56,764 bases of DNA, taken from contig JAADIP010000057.1 of NCBI GenBank assembly GCA_013151275.1, positions 1-56,764 on the forward strand, in the 5' to 3' direction. This document shows, piece after piece, positions 9,568-21,210 of the stretch. The translations under genes and the position numbers were made by a program. Position 1 is the first letter of the stretch. Each line of letters begins with the position of its first letter. The stretch comes from Calditrichota bacterium. GTDB taxonomy: Bacteria > Calditrichota > Calditrichia > Calditrichales > Calditrichaceae. Below the pieces are notes generated by a model. It had not been told where the DNA came from. It was given only the letters and a program-made list of their open reading frames with translations, and ran no database searches.

Positions 9568-10497
9568 ATGGCGAGAATGAAAGTCGGTCTTATTCTGGGT
9601 GGAGGTGGCGCTCGCGGTCTTGCCCATATTGGCGTGATAAAACGACTGTTGCATTACGGTATTCCGATTGATGTAATCACAGGAGCCAGTATGGGAGCAA
9701 TTGTTGGTGCGGCTTATGCATTAAATTCAGATATCCTCAAAGTAGAACAGGTATTTCGCGATTTTATCAACAGCGATAAATTCAGATCATTACGCGGCGA
9801 ATCGGTTGATTTGAGCAATGTGGATGAACCCGAAAATTTTATAAGGTTTATCAGTAATATCGTAAAACGAAGAATTATCATCAACCTTGCCGTGAACCGA
9901 AAAAGTTTGATTGCGGCTGAGCGGCTCGAATTTGCGTTGAAACATCTTGTCCCTCAGGGACATATTGAAAACGCCGCAATCCCTTTCGGATGTTCGGCGC
10001 TTGATTTGATTAGCGGCAAAGAAATTGTATTCACCAAAGGAAATATTCACAAGGCGATTAAAGCCAGTTCCTCCATCCCCGGTTTTCTGCCTCCTGTTGA
10101 TTACAACCGCAGACAACTGGTCGATGGCGCCGTAATCGATAATTTCCCGATCAGAACCGCAAAAGAATTAGGAGCCGATTTTTTGATCGTTTGCGATGTC
10201 TCTTCGCAAATTGAACCTGTCCGCCAACTTGATAATGTAATTGATATCTTTATTCGTTCTTACAGAGCGGCGGTGCATCGGCTGAATAATTTGCTTTTAA
10301 CGGAAGCGAATTTTGTGCTTGTGCCCGAAATCGGCGACGTGAATTGGACGCAATTTGAGGATATTGACTTTTTAATTAAAAAGGGTGAGGAGATCGTCGA
10401 TAAAAACATTATTCGGCTTAAAGGAGTTATGAAGCAACATAATCGCTTTTCGGAACGTATCAAACGATGGACTGTCAGGAAATTTCAGAAAGTATGA
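9568..10497 (+). CDS. Patatin-like phospholipase, RssA/NTE type
   Basis: The 309-residue protein shows the full patatin catalytic signature: an oxyanion loop GGGGARG at residues 10-16, the nucleophile elbow GASMG at about 40-44, and the DGA motif of the Ser-Asp dyad at about residue 188. Patatin-like enzymes hydrolyse acyl esters of phospholipids or lysophospholipids. No signal peptide or outer-membrane domain is present, so it should act in the cytoplasm or at the inner face of the membrane. Two ATGs three codons apart (9568 and 9577) are possible starts; the first is kept. Its TGA overlaps the ATG of the phosphopentomutase gene by four bases, so the two are translationally coupled. Confidence 0.88.
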   Translation: MARMKVGLILGGGGARGLAHIGVIKRLLHYGIPIDVITGASMGAIVGAAYALNSDILKVEQVFRDFINSDKFRSLRGESVDLSNVDEPENFIRFISNIVKRRIIINLAVNRKSLIAAERLEFALKHLVPQGHIENAAIPFGCSALDLISGKEIVFTKGNIHKAIKASSSIPGFLPPVDYNRRQLVDGAVIDNFPIRTAKELGADFLIVCDVSSQIEPVRQLDNVIDIFIRSYRAAVHRLNNLLLTEANFVLVPEIGDVNWTQFEDIDFLIKKGEEIVDKNIIRLKGVMKQHNRFSERIKRWTVRKFQKV

Positions 10498-11666
10498 AAC
10501 GCGCAATCATTATAATAATTGACGGGGTGGGTATCGGAGAATTACCCGACGCCGGGGCGTATGGCGACGAAGGAAGCAACACCCTCGGAAATCTGGCAAA
10601 ATATTTAGGCGGACTCGACCTCCCGAATCTTGAGAAGTTGGGACTGGGGAAAATAGCGCCCGTAAAGGGATTGTCCGATAAAGTTGAAGCGCAGGCAAAC
10701 TACGGGAAAATGGCTGAAATATCTCCGGGCAAAGATTCTACCACGGGACATTGGGAGATCGCCGGATTAATTTTGGATCGTCCGTTTCCCACATATCCAA
10801 ACGGATTCCCGGAAGAGATTATTAAGGAATTTACCGCAAGAACCGGCTACGAGGTAATCGGAAACAAACCCGCGTCCGGAACGGAAATCATTAAAGAACT
10901 CGGCGAAGAACATCTTAAAACCGGCAAGCTGATTGTTTATACTTCGGCGGATTCCGTTTTTCAGATCGCCGCGCACGAAGCTGTTGTTCCGTTGGGAAAA
11001 TTATACGAAATTTGCAAAATCGCCCGCGAAATGCTTACGGGTAAACATGCAGTGGCGCGTGTTATTGCCCGACCTTTTACCGGAGATCGCGCCGAAAATT
11101 TTGTGAGAACGCCGTATCGAAAGGATTTTTCCCTTGAACCGGTCGGCGCCATTCTGCATCAGATTCTTGCCGAAAACAACCTGCCTACGGTAGCTATCGG
11201 AAAAATCAAAGACCTGTATGCGAATAAGGGAATCCAGAAAAGTGTCGGCGCAAAAACTAATGCGGAAGTTATGGCTGCTATTACAAGGGAACTGAATGAG
11301 ACGCAGAGTGGTTTAATAATGGCAAATTTGGTGGATTTCGATATGCTTTGGGGTCACAGAAATGATCCCGAAGGATTTTATGAGGGCTTAAAAGCGTTTG
11401 ATAAATGGTTGCCGGAATTAATTGCTGCCTTAAAGTCCGAAGATGTGGTGATTATTACCGCCGATCATGGAAATGATCCGACTACACCGAGCACAGATCA
11501 TTCAAGAGAATATGTTCCCCTGCTGGTATTCGGTCATCGGTTTAAAAAGGATGTTAATTTAGGCGTTCGGAAAACTTTTGCCGATATTCAGGCTACTTTA
11601 GCGGAATTTTTCGGAGTTCCGGGAACAGGCGTCGGAACGAGTTTTTTGTCCCAAATTAAAAAGTAG
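10494..11666 (+). CDS. deoB: Phosphopentomutase
   Basis: DeoB interconverts ribose-1-phosphate or deoxyribose-1-phosphate and the 5-phosphates, linking nucleoside salvage to the pentose phosphate pathway. The 390-residue product opens with the family N-terminus ([20 protein letters not shown]), has DEGSNTL for metal and substrate binding, a DSTTGHWE segment around the phosphorylated Thr, and the C-terminal metal ligands in [18 protein letters not shown] and TDHSREYVP. These are characteristic of the alkaline-phosphatase superfamily mutase. An upstream in-frame start at 10467 was rejected. The chosen ATG forms an ATGA overlap with the patatin stop and starts exactly where the family does. Length matches the family. 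Confidence 0.93.
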   Translation: MKRAIIIIIDGVGIGELPDAGAYGDEGSNTLGNLAKYLGGLDLPNLEKLGLGKIAPVKGLSDKVEAQANYGKMAEISPGKDSTTGHWEIAGLILDRPFPTYPNGFPEEIIKEFTARTGYEVIGNKPASGTEIIKELGEEHLKTGKLIVYTSADSVFQIAAHEAVVPLGKLYEICKIAREMLTGKHAVARVIARPFTGDRAENFVRTPYRKDFSLEPVGAILHQILAENNLPTVAIGKIKDLYANKGIQKSVGAKTNAEVMAAITRELNETQSGLIMANLVDFDMLWGHRNDPEGFYEGLKAFDKWLPELIAALKSEDVVIITADHGNDPTTPSTDHSREYVPLLVFGHRFKKDVNLGVRKTFADIQATLAEFFGVPGTGVGTSFLSQIKK

Positions 11667-11715
11667 TAAATCAAATATATGATAAACAATTGGGATTAAA
11701 TCCCGGTAAAAAATT

Positions 11716-12030
11716 ATGCGGGTTTGGAAAAGTGTTAAAAATAAAATCGTCGAGAGTCTTCAGGTTGCCAATAAAAAATCGGTTCGATATACGCAGATCG
11801 GTCGGATTAAAATTGACGCGCTTAGCGTGAAAAAAGAAATCGAGGAAAAGTTTCTTGAGTTGGGCGGCAAAGTCTATGAAAAAATAACCAAGAAAAAGGA
11901 AACCGATTTAAAAGGAGATTTGACCATTCAGCATATTATCGAACAAATCAAAGAGCTGGAAGCGCAACTGTCCGAATATGACAGCGAATTGAAACGAATC
12001 AAAGATGAGAATGGGATCGAATTGGATTAA
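11716..12030 (+). CDS. Small basic protein with C-terminal coiled coil, unknown function
   Basis: The 104-residue product is highly charged (many Lys and Glu). It has a basic amphipathic first half and a predicted coiled coil over roughly residues 72-100 (IIEQIKELEAQLSEYDSELKRI). No signal peptide, cysteine or catalytic motif is visible. It lies between deoB and the sigma factor, on the same strand, 49 bp after deoB and 64 bp before the sigma factor, so it may be in the same transcript. The ribosome site is weak. I do not recognise the family; the general look is like small coiled-coil accessory proteins. Confidence 0.65.
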   Translation: MRVWKSVKNKIVESLQVANKKSVRYTQIGRIKIDALSVKKEIEEKFLELGGKVYEKITKKKETDLKGDLTIQHIIEQIKELEAQLSEYDSELKRIKDENGIELD

Positions 12031-12094
12031 TGAATTTTTTAAAAGAAAACTTTAGCTTGAAAAACAGGTAAACCTAAAAAGTGGGGTAGGTTAA

Positions 12095-12940
12095 GTGAGC
12101 GATTTTTTCATAAGTAAAAATCAATCTTTGGAGAATTATCTGCGGGAAATCGGCGAGGTTCCCCTCTTAACGCCGGATGAGGAGATTGAACTCGCCAAAC
12201 GAATCAAACAAAATGATCAAAGGGCTTTAAAACGGCTGGTAAGCGCGAACCTGCGGTTTGTGGTCAGCGTGGCAAAGTCATATCAAAATTACGGTTTGTC
12301 TCTGGAAGACCTTATTAATGAGGGAAACCTCGGTTTAATGAAAGCCGCGTATCGTTTTGATGAAACGCGCGGATTTAAGTTTATCTCGTATGCCGTCTGG
12401 TGGATCAAGCAATCCATTCTGCAGGCAATAGCCGAACAATCGCGCCTTGTCCGTTTACCGTTGAATCGTGTGGGCACTCTGACGAAGATCGGCAAAGTTT
12501 ACAGCCAGTTAGAACAGGAATATGAACGCGAACCGACTCCCGAAGAGATCGCCGACGTTCTGGAGGTGGATTCGGGCGACATCACCGATACCATAAAAAT
12601 GGCGACGCGTTCGGTTTCGATGGATTCTCCTTTACAAAAAAACAGCGACAGCCGCCTGATCGACATTATTCAGAATCAGCAGGATCCCGAGCCGGATGCC
12701 GAGGTTATGGGCGAATCTTTAAAAGAAGAAGTCAACCATATTTTATCCACATTGACTGCGCGCGAAGCAAAAATACTAAAACTTTATTTCGGATTGGACG
12801 GTGAAAAGCCCCACACGCTCGAAGAAATCGGCGTTAAATTCAAATTGACCCGCGAACGCGTGCGTCAAATTAAGGAAAAAGCCCTGCGAAGATTGCGTCA
12901 CAGCTCCAGAAGTAAGGTTTTGAGGTACTATCTCGGATAA
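12095..12940 (+). CDS. rpoD: Primary-type RNA polymerase sigma-70 factor (short RpoD)
   Basis: The 281-residue protein carries region 1.2 (residues about 10-36), region 2 with the core-binding and -10 recognition helices ([14 protein letters not shown] to [21 protein letters not shown]), region 3, and region 4 with the helix-turn-helix [19 protein letters not shown]. Region 1.1 is absent. This short architecture is what Bacteroidetes and relatives use as the housekeeping sigma factor, so rpoD is likely, though a group 2 paralogue cannot be excluded. The start is GTG at 12095 after a G-rich ribosome site. A strong intrinsic terminator follows at 12978. Confidence 0.85.
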   Translation: MSDFFISKNQSLENYLREIGEVPLLTPDEEIELAKRIKQNDQRALKRLVSANLRFVVSVAKSYQNYGLSLEDLINEGNLGLMKAAYRFDETRGFKFISYAVWWIKQSILQAIAEQSRLVRLPLNRVGTLTKIGKVYSQLEQEYEREPTPEEIADVLEVDSGDITDTIKMATRSVSMDSPLQKNSDSRLIDIIQNQQDPEPDAEVMGESLKEEVNHILSTLTAREAKILKLYFGLDGEKPHTLEEIGVKFKLTRERVRQIKEKALRRLRHSSRSKVLRYYLG

Positions 12941-12977
12941 TTTTAGGGTAACTTTAAATTTTTTATGAAATAAAATG

Positions 12978-13008
12978 AAACTCTGCTTGATAGCAGAGTT
13001 TTTTTTTT
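12978..13008 (+). terminator. Rho-independent terminator after the sigma factor
   Basis: A 9-bp perfect stem (AAACTCTGC at 12978-12986 with GCAGAGTTT at 12993-13001) with a 6-nt loop runs directly into a run of T through 13008. It ends the transcript that contains the sigma factor gene. Confidence 0.88.
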
Positions 13009-13077
13009 ATATATTTTGATAGAAGTCACAGTGAATACACAAAAGGATTTAATCATAAATTTTCAGGGGCTAAGGGT

Positions 13078-14025
13078 ATGAAGGATGAATCTCGCCTAAT
13101 TTTCGTCTCCCGAGATCACCGAACCGTCAAAGAAGTAAAAATATCCCGTTGGAAAATTTTTACCTATTTAACAGTTTTTCTTGTTGTGTTTTTGATTATA
13201 GGAAAAATCGGACTCGATATGATTATCGATTGGAGTCTCAATTCCGAGATGAAGCGTCTGGCGCGGACGAATCTGGTTTTGCAAAATCGTTTGGTGGAGA
13301 TGAGTAAGAAAATCAAAATCTTAAATGAGCAAATTGAAAAGATTGCTTCCACTGACGATCAACTGCGAACGGTGTTAGGTTTGCCGAAGTTGAACGAAGA
13401 TATTCGTAAAGTCGGTATCGGTGGTTCGGATTATAATTATGAATTTCTCGATCAGGTAAGCGGCTTTGAAGCCAAGGTGGACCTTTCCGAACAACTGAAA
13501 AAAATTAATCAGATTGAGAGGGAAGTTAAGTTAGAAATCGAAAGTTACCAAAGCCTGTTGAACACATTTTACAAAAAGCAGGATTCGGTTAAATATCTTC
13601 CCGCATTAAGACCCGTACTTAAAGGCGTTATTTCAAGCGGTTTCGGTTTGCGTTACCACCCCATTTACAAAGTTATGCGCCACCATGAAGGCGTTGATAT
13701 AAGCGCTCCCCGCGGAACTCCGGTTTACGCTTCCGCCGACGGCGTTGTGAGGTTTGCAGGTATAAACGGCGGTTACGGTAAAATGATTATGCTTGACCAC
13801 AACTATGGCTTTGAAACGCGCTACGGACATTTAAATAAGATTGTGGTAAGGCGGGGGCAAAGAATAAAACGCGGTGAAAAAATCGGAGAAGTGGGCAACA
13901 CAGGTTTGAGTACGGCTCCGCATTTGCACTACGAGGTACTTTACAAGGGGAGAAATCTGGACCCGGCGCTTTACTTTTTTAACGATCAGATTCTTAACCG
14001 GAAAATTGTCTCGCTCGCCAATTAA
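13078..14025 (+). CDS. M23-family (LytM) metallopeptidase, membrane-anchored
   Basis: The 315-residue protein has a short cytoplasmic start, one membrane helix (about residues 27-45), a periplasmic coiled coil (about 55-175), and a C-terminal M23 domain. Zinc ligands are visible as H203-E-G-V-D207 and H282-L-H284. M23 enzymes cut peptidoglycan cross-bridges. Since the metal ligands are complete, this one is probably active rather than a NlpD/EnvC-type activator, but its coiled-coil layout resembles cell-division or elongation endopeptidases. It starts 70 bp after the terminator of the sigma factor gene and is followed 30 bp later by the CapA-like gene. Confidence 0.88.
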   Translation: MKDESRLIFVSRDHRTVKEVKISRWKIFTYLTVFLVVFLIIGKIGLDMIIDWSLNSEMKRLARTNLVLQNRLVEMSKKIKILNEQIEKIASTDDQLRTVLGLPKLNEDIRKVGIGGSDYNYEFLDQVSGFEAKVDLSEQLKKINQIEREVKLEIESYQSLLNTFYKKQDSVKYLPALRPVLKGVISSGFGLRYHPIYKVMRHHEGVDISAPRGTPVYASADGVVRFAGINGGYGKMIMLDHNYGFETRYGHLNKIVVRRGQRIKRGEKIGEVGNTGLSTAPHLHYEVLYKGRNLDPALYFFNDQILNRKIVSLAN

Positions 14026-14055
14026 TGATCCACCGGAACAACGTGTGGGTCTTTT

Positions 14056-15048
14056 ATGATTAGACTTGTAATCTTTACTGTTTTTTTAGCATTGTGTTTA
14101 ACGCCTCTGCGTTTGCCCGGCGGAGAAACCGATATCACGCTCCTTTTCACCGGCGACGTCACTTTTGCCAATCACTTCTTAAATCACGTCAAAAAAAAAT
14201 ATGATTTCCCCTTCGCTTTAATACCCTGGTTCAAACAAGCCGATATATCCGTAATTAATCTTGAAGATCCGCTTACAAACGCTACCGAGCCCGCAGAAAA
14301 ACCGTATGTTTTTAAAGCGCCTCCTTATTATATTGAAATACTGAAGAGAGGCGGAGTGGATTTGGTGAGTCTTGCCAATAATCATATTTACGACTACGGA
14401 GAAGCGGGTTTACTGGAAACAATTGAATTGCTTGAGCATGCCGGGATTAAATATATCGGCGCGGGAAGAAATATCAAACAAGCCAGAAAACCGGCGGTAT
14501 TCGACATCTCGGGCGTCAAATTCGGGTTTTTAGCCTATTACGGATTAAAGGCGCACAGCGAAAGCCATCCCGCAACGGAAACGCAGGCGGGAACGGCGCT
14601 GCGAAAGTTGAAGTACATCCGGGAAGACGTAAAAAAATTGCGTAAAAAAGTTGATTTTGTTACGGTGGTTTTTCATTGGGGACTGGAAAAAGAAAACTAC
14701 CCGCAGGACGATCAGATTCGTTTTGCCCATCGGGTAATAGATTACGGCGCAGACCTGATTGTCGGGCATCATCCGCATGTTTTACAGGGAGTCGAAAAAT
14801 ACAAACAGGGAATTATTGTCTATTCGCTGGGCAATTTTATTTTCGGCGGACATTCGAGAACATATTACCAAACCGTGGTTCTGAAAGTAAATGTTCCGCC
14901 CGAGCATCCGGATAGATGGAATATCGAATTTATTCCGATCGAGGTGAATCACTGGCAGCCGCGCGTAGCGAATTCTGCGGAGGCTGACAGCATTCTGAAT
15001 CGTATTAAAAAATATTCCGATGTGTTTGAACATACGCCTTTTGATTAA
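14056..15048 (+). CDS. CapA-family calcineurin-like phosphoesterase, secreted
   Basis: The 330-residue product starts with a hydrophobic signal segment (residues 1-20). The CapA/PGA_cap motifs follow: GDVTFANH near residue 33, NLEDPLT near 72, SLANNHIYDYG near 114, HWGLEKE near 210 and GHHPHVLQG near 237, giving the metal-binding Asp, Asn and His residues. CapA-type proteins are linked to poly-gamma-glutamate capsule export or release and to cell-surface polymer metabolism. No capB or capC lies here, so the substrate is uncertain. It follows the M23 peptidase by 30 bp and probably shares its transcript, consistent with an envelope role. Confidence 0.82.
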   Translation: MIRLVIFTVFLALCLTPLRLPGGETDITLLFTGDVTFANHFLNHVKKKYDFPFALIPWFKQADISVINLEDPLTNATEPAEKPYVFKAPPYYIEILKRGGVDLVSLANNHIYDYGEAGLLETIELLEHAGIKYIGAGRNIKQARKPAVFDISGVKFGFLAYYGLKAHSESHPATETQAGTALRKLKYIREDVKKLRKKVDFVTVVFHWGLEKENYPQDDQIRFAHRVIDYGADLIVGHHPHVLQGVEKYKQGIIVYSLGNFIFGGHSRTYYQTVVLKVNVPPEHPDRWNIEFIPIEVNHWQPRVANSAEADSILNRIKKYSDVFEHTPFD

Positions 15049-15131
15049 TTCATCAAAATTCCTATATTAAACTTGAAATGATTGGTTTATGGTGTTAAAC
15101 TTGCATTTTTTAAAAATAGTAAGGAGTAATC

Positions 15132-15418
15132 GTGTCGGTTTCCGTTAAAGATGTGGAATACATTGCCGGGTTGGCAAAGTTGCGCTTAAAAGAGGAAGAG
15201 CTGCCCAAATTAACAGAACAGCTTAACAAAATTTTGAACTATGTTGAACATCTGAATGAGCTGGACACAACCGAAGTTGAGCCGTTGGCTCATCCCCTTG
15301 AAATGAAAAATGTGTTCCGTCCGGATGAACTCAAAACTTCGCTTTCGCGGGAAAAGGCTCTTGCCAACGCGCCTCAAAGAACGGACGAATATTTTACGGT
15401 ACCCAAGGTAGTTCGTAG

Positions 15419-15422
<4 letters not shown>
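15132..15422 (+). CDS. gatC: Aspartyl/glutamyl-tRNA amidotransferase subunit C
   Basis: GatC is the small scaffold of the GatCAB complex that converts Glu-tRNA(Gln) or Asp-tRNA(Asn) to the amidated forms. The 96-residue sequence has the normal family length and pattern: VKDVEYIAGLAKLRLKEEE at the start, LNKILNYVEHLNELDT in the middle, and a C-terminal EYFTVPKVV. The start is GTG at 15132, with a strong AAGGAG at 15121-15126. The stop TGA overlaps the ATG of kdsB by four bases. gatA and gatB are not in the window. Confidence 0.93.
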
Positions 15423-17783
<2,361 letters not shown>

Positions 17784-17892
17784 TTAAAGTCGGTGGGACA
17801 AGTGACGAAAATTTTTAAGTGTCCCGACCTCTTCTGTCTTTGGGTCGGAGGGGTTAATATTTTAAATCATTTCATGAAAAACAGGCAAACTC

Positions 17893-18858
17893 ATGAAACA
17901 ATCGGGTTTACTGCCGGAGCAAGTCGTTTTATACAGATCAAAAAATCGATATCAAGAAGAACTTAAACGCCTGCTCGAAAAGTGGCAGATAGGATTTTTT
18001 GAAGCCGCCTTCCTCGCCGAATTTGAAGACCTTTCTTTTATTGAAAAATCGCCCTGCGCTCTGGCAATTATTGATGATGATTTAAGGGGAATTGAATTCT
18101 TGAGATCCGTGATGCATTATCACACATGGACTCAGAGAATTATGCTGTCCGAAACCGTAAATATTGATGTTTACGAACAGGCAATCAACCGGGCGCACGT
18201 AAATTATCTGCTGAGACTTCCCATTAAAGAGCACTATCTAAAAACCTATTTAATAAAGGCAAATCGCAGATTCCAGAATATAATAAGACCGTTGAATAAA
18301 CTGGACGCTTTGACAACCGTTACCACCGATCTTTTGGAAGCAAACGAACGCTACCGACTGGAAGCCATAACCGATCCGTTGACGCAACTATTAAACCGCC
18401 GCTCCATGAACGCCATGCTCGAAAACCTCTGGCTTCAATATTTAAGAGCGAGCATCAATTTTTCGTTTGCCATTCTGGATATAGATCTTTTTAAAAAGGT
18501 TAACGATACTTACGGTCACGAAGTGGGAGATCAGGTGCTGCGGGAGCTGTCGAGCTTAATTCTCCGTAATCTTCGAAAAGGACAGGATTACGCTTTCCGT
18601 TACGGAGGCGAGGAATTTGCGTTGATTTCCGTAAACATTCCTCAATTAAAAATGTACCACTTTATAAAACGATTATTAGAGCTAACCAGAGATATGGTAG
18701 TTACCGTTAAAGATCATAAAATCAAAATTACATTCAGCGCCGGAATTTCGGACGCCAAAAGCGTTCACTCTCCGCAGGAATTGATCAACAAGGCGGATCA
18801 GGCGCTTTATCAGGCAAAAAATTTGGGCAGGAATCGGATTGTCGTCTTGCAGAAATAA
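17893..18858 (+). CDS. Diguanylate cyclase with receiver-like N-terminal domain
   Basis: The C-terminal GGDEF domain (about residues 158-321) makes c-di-GMP from two GTP. The active-site loop reads GGEEF at 238-242, and the metal/GTP site DIDLFKKVNDTYGH is intact at 196-209, so the enzyme should be active. The usual RxxD inhibitory site five residues before the loop reads KxxD (K229, D232), so product inhibition may be weakened. The first 130 residues look like a response-regulator receiver fold (AIIDDD near residue 60, a Lys-containing tail), but the phosphoacceptor is not certain. A short linker helix (about 135-157) joins the two. The following TPR-like gene is on the same strand 91 bp later. 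Confidence 0.85.
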   Translation: MKQSGLLPEQVVLYRSKNRYQEELKRLLEKWQIGFFEAAFLAEFEDLSFIEKSPCALAIIDDDLRGIEFLRSVMHYHTWTQRIMLSETVNIDVYEQAINRAHVNYLLRLPIKEHYLKTYLIKANRRFQNIIRPLNKLDALTTVTTDLLEANERYRLEAITDPLTQLLNRRSMNAMLENLWLQYLRASINFSFAILDIDLFKKVNDTYGHEVGDQVLRELSSLILRNLRKGQDYAFRYGGEEFALISVNIPQLKMYHFIKRLLELTRDMVVTVKDHKIKITFSAGISDAKSVHSPQELINKADQALYQAKNLGRNRIVVLQK

Positions 18859-18949
18859 AAAATTCACCTCCGCTTTTAACTTTCCCGTGTTGAATAAATC
18901 AAAAAATCAAAGTATCTTGTAATAAAGAGTTCAATCAGAGATCAGACTA

Positions 18950-19858
18950 ATGGCGACATTATGGGATGTTTTTGATTCCTTATTGCACGAAGCAAAGCAG
19001 GATTTTTTAAATTACAATTTTGACAAAGCAATAGAGAAGTGGCGCTCATATTATCAGATTACCGCTAAAGTGGAATACGGACAGATCATTAAAGAAATCG
19101 AACGCTTGTGGAGAGAAATCAATTATCAAAATATTAACGATCTTCCTTCTCTTTACCAATGCTTCAAAAAACTGAGACACCGGTTTCTGGAGCAACAAAT
19201 TCATAAATACACATACAATCTTTATTGCGAACTTCTGAAGAAAATTTACTTGTTAAATTTTGCTTCGGAACCCGCGGATTCAAACGAACTGGAACACGGA
19301 ATATTTCAATATTTAAACGGTGAGCATTCAACCGCGATTCAATTACTCGAACGCCGCTTAAAATCCGATCTGGAGAGCGTTGAAGCCAGAATTTTTCTGG
19401 GACATATTTATCTTGAGAAGGGTGAGCAACGAAAAGCCGTCGCCTTTTTAACCCAAAACATGTTTCTTGCAGCCGATCAGTTATATGAAGATGATTTGTA
19501 CCTTCCTCAATTCAAATTGCTTTTCGGACGTTTGTTTTCGCAATTGGGACGTCGTAATTCGGCTGCCTGGCTTTTAACTTTTGAAGCGTGGTTTCGTAAT
19601 TATCTGATATTTGAATCCGACGAACGTTTTTACAAGTTAATGGTTCAAAAAGAGCAAAACGAGCGCATTATTCGGGTGAAATATAATGCGGTGGAACGCT
19701 ATCGACATTTTACCCGCTGTCTTTTTGTCGTGGAATATTCCCGCCATTTTATCAAGAGCAACAAGGGCGTGATTGCCGATCAGGAGCAGCACATGGAACA
19801 ACTGGATCCGGTTCTTTTCGAACGCTATCGCCGCAAACGCAAAGCAATAAAAATGTAA
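18950..19858 (+). CDS. TPR-like helical protein of unknown function
   Basis: The 302-residue product is almost wholly helical by inspection, rich in aromatic and charged residues. It has TPR-like segments near residues 15-45 (FLNYNFDKAIEKW) and 120-175 (FQYLNGEHSTAIQLLERRL, then IFLGHIYLEKGEQRKAVAFL). There is no signal peptide or membrane helix, so it should be cytoplasmic. It follows the diguanylate cyclase on the same strand and may be a partner or scaffold in that pathway; this is only context. No known family was recognised with certainty. The ribosome site is weak. Confidence 0.7.
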   Translation: MATLWDVFDSLLHEAKQDFLNYNFDKAIEKWRSYYQITAKVEYGQIIKEIERLWREINYQNINDLPSLYQCFKKLRHRFLEQQIHKYTYNLYCELLKKIYLLNFASEPADSNELEHGIFQYLNGEHSTAIQLLERRLKSDLESVEARIFLGHIYLEKGEQRKAVAFLTQNMFLAADQLYEDDLYLPQFKLLFGRLFSQLGRRNSAAWLLTFEAWFRNYLIFESDERFYKLMVQKEQNERIIRVKYNAVERYRHFTRCLFVVEYSRHFIKSNKGVIADQEQHMEQLDPVLFERYRRKRKAIKM

Positions 19859-20492
19859 GCCGGGCTTTTTGATTTTGATTTTTGATTTGCCAACGGCGCC
19901 CTCGCCGGAGCGGAATCCCGAATCTGTAATCGTCAATTAATAAAAACCGATTTTCCGTTCATGCCGGAATCATTTATTTTCACTATTATCCATTAGTTCA
20001 TTTGACCTGTACTCAAAAAAAAATACGGCAATCGGAATTGAAAAAGGAAGCAAATTCTCTGATTAAAGTACTAAAAATCAAGAAACCTCAGCCTAATCGG
20101 CGCCATCTGTGAAATCAAATTAATCTGTGGTCAGGAATCAGCTTGATCTGAGGCAGATAATAACCACCAGGCACACCATGAAGTCACAAAGTGCACGGAT
20201 AATAATAAAATAAATGAAATTGAAAGGAAACAAATTTCCTTATTTAAACGCTAAAAATCAAAAAACCTCAATTTAATCAGCGCCATCAGTGTTATCTGCG
20301 GTAATCTGCGGTCCGGAATCAGCGTAATCAGATTAATCTGTGGTCTAATCTGCGGTCAAAAAATCAAAAAGAAAAACCTCTGCGTACTTAGCGCCTCCGC
20401 GTAAAGAATAACCACAAGAGAAACAAAAAACATTTGAAGCATTTGTCAATTCTTGCTAAACTTGAATCTTTTATTTAAACAGAGGGAGTCGC
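19859..20492. repeat. Gene-free stretch with two degenerate copies of an intergenic repeat
   Basis: No gene-like frame is seen in 634 bp. Two imperfect copies of one unit lie exactly 180 bp apart. The segment starting CTAAAAATCAAGAAACCTCA at 20071 matches the one starting CTAAAAATCAAAAAACCTCA at 20251, and both continue through (G/A)GCGCCATC into AATCTG(C/T)GGT-type words and GGAATCAGC. The upstream part (GGAA-CAAATT) also matches. The unit boundaries are roughly 20037-20155 and 20217-20345. AATCTGCGGT-like decamers recur four or five times, and a CTCTGCGTACTTAGCGCCTC word follows at 20378. Such mosaic words are familiar from intergenic repeats in other bacterial genomes. Function unknown. 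Confidence 0.7.
20433..20464 (+). promoter_or_regulatory. Possible Bacteroidetes-type promoter before the HAD gene
   Basis: TTTG at 20433-20436 and TAAACTTG at 20457-20464 are separated by 20 bp. This resembles the Bacteroidetes -33/-7 pattern TTTG-N19..21-TAnnTTTG with one mismatch. The gene starts 28 nt downstream. The match is suggestive only. Confidence 0.3.
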
Positions 20493-21143
20493 ATGACCAA
20501 AAAGGCAATATTATTCGATTTTGACGGCGTTGTTGTAAAAAGCATGGAACAACATTTTGAAGCCTGGCGCAGGGCTTTTGCCGAAAAAGGTATTGAAATG
20601 AAAGCCGAAGAGTTCTTTATTCTTGAAGGTCAGGGAATCAGAACGATTGCTCTGCAAGTAGGGAAAAATCACGGTCTTGATGAAACGACCGTCAACGAAG
20701 TAATGGAGCGTAAGGTCAATTATTATAATCAATTTATGACTCTTGAATTCTATGAGCATTTTCATGAAATGATCGAACATTTGTTTAAAAACAAAATACC
20801 CATGGCAATTGTTACCGGAGGAAACAGCGACCGGGTGCGCGGAGTCATCAGGGAGCATTTTAACCACTATTTTTCGGCAATTGTCACAATTGAAGATGTG
20901 GAGCGCGGCAAGCCGTTCCCCGATCCTTTTCTGAAGGCAGCCAAATTGCTTGACGTTGAGCCGGAATCGTGCGTTGTGGTCGAAAATGCGCCAATGGGCA
21001 TCACGGCTGCAAAAAGGGCGGGAATGACGGTAATCGCGGTTACAACCACTCTTACCCCGCACCACCTGAAAGAAGCGGATTTTATTGCGCGCGATTTTTT
21101 TGAGGTGGAGAATATTCTGCAAAAACTGTTTAACATTAAATGA
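20493..21143 (+). CDS. HAD-superfamily hydrolase, phosphoglucomutase/phosphatase-like
   Basis: The 216-residue protein has all four HAD motifs: motif I DFDGVV with the nucleophile Asp near residue 9, motif II TGG near residue 109, motif III Lys in RGKPFPDPF near 150, and motif IV in VVVENAPMGITAAKRAGM near 163-180. A helical cap domain lies between motifs I and II (type C1), as in beta-phosphoglucomutase and small phosphoester phosphatases. The substrate cannot be set from sequence. The ribosome site AGAGGGAG (20480-20487) supports the start. It is a single plus-strand gene after the repeat-rich gap, facing the convergent cold-shock gene. Confidence 0.85.
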   Translation: MTKKAILFDFDGVVVKSMEQHFEAWRRAFAEKGIEMKAEEFFILEGQGIRTIALQVGKNHGLDETTVNEVMERKVNYYNQFMTLEFYEHFHEMIEHLFKNKIPMAIVTGGNSDRVRGVIREHFNHYFSAIVTIEDVERGKPFPDPFLKAAKLLDVEPESCVVVENAPMGITAAKRAGMTVIAVTTTLTPHHLKEADFIARDFFEVENILQKLFNIK

Positions 21144-21210
21144 TTTTAGCTAAATCGGCGGTCCGTTCCGCTTATCACAACTAAAAACTTCACTGTCGAA
21201 GCCGTAAAAA

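Noticed and set aside
10467-10493. Nine-residue longer start for phosphopentomutase
   Set aside because: ATG at 10494 overlaps the patatin stop as ATGA and begins exactly at the family N-terminus.
17824-17848. Inverted repeat CCGACC/GGTCGG after pyrG
   Set aside because: The stem is only 6 bp with a 13-nt loop and is not followed by a T-run, so it is not supported as a terminator.
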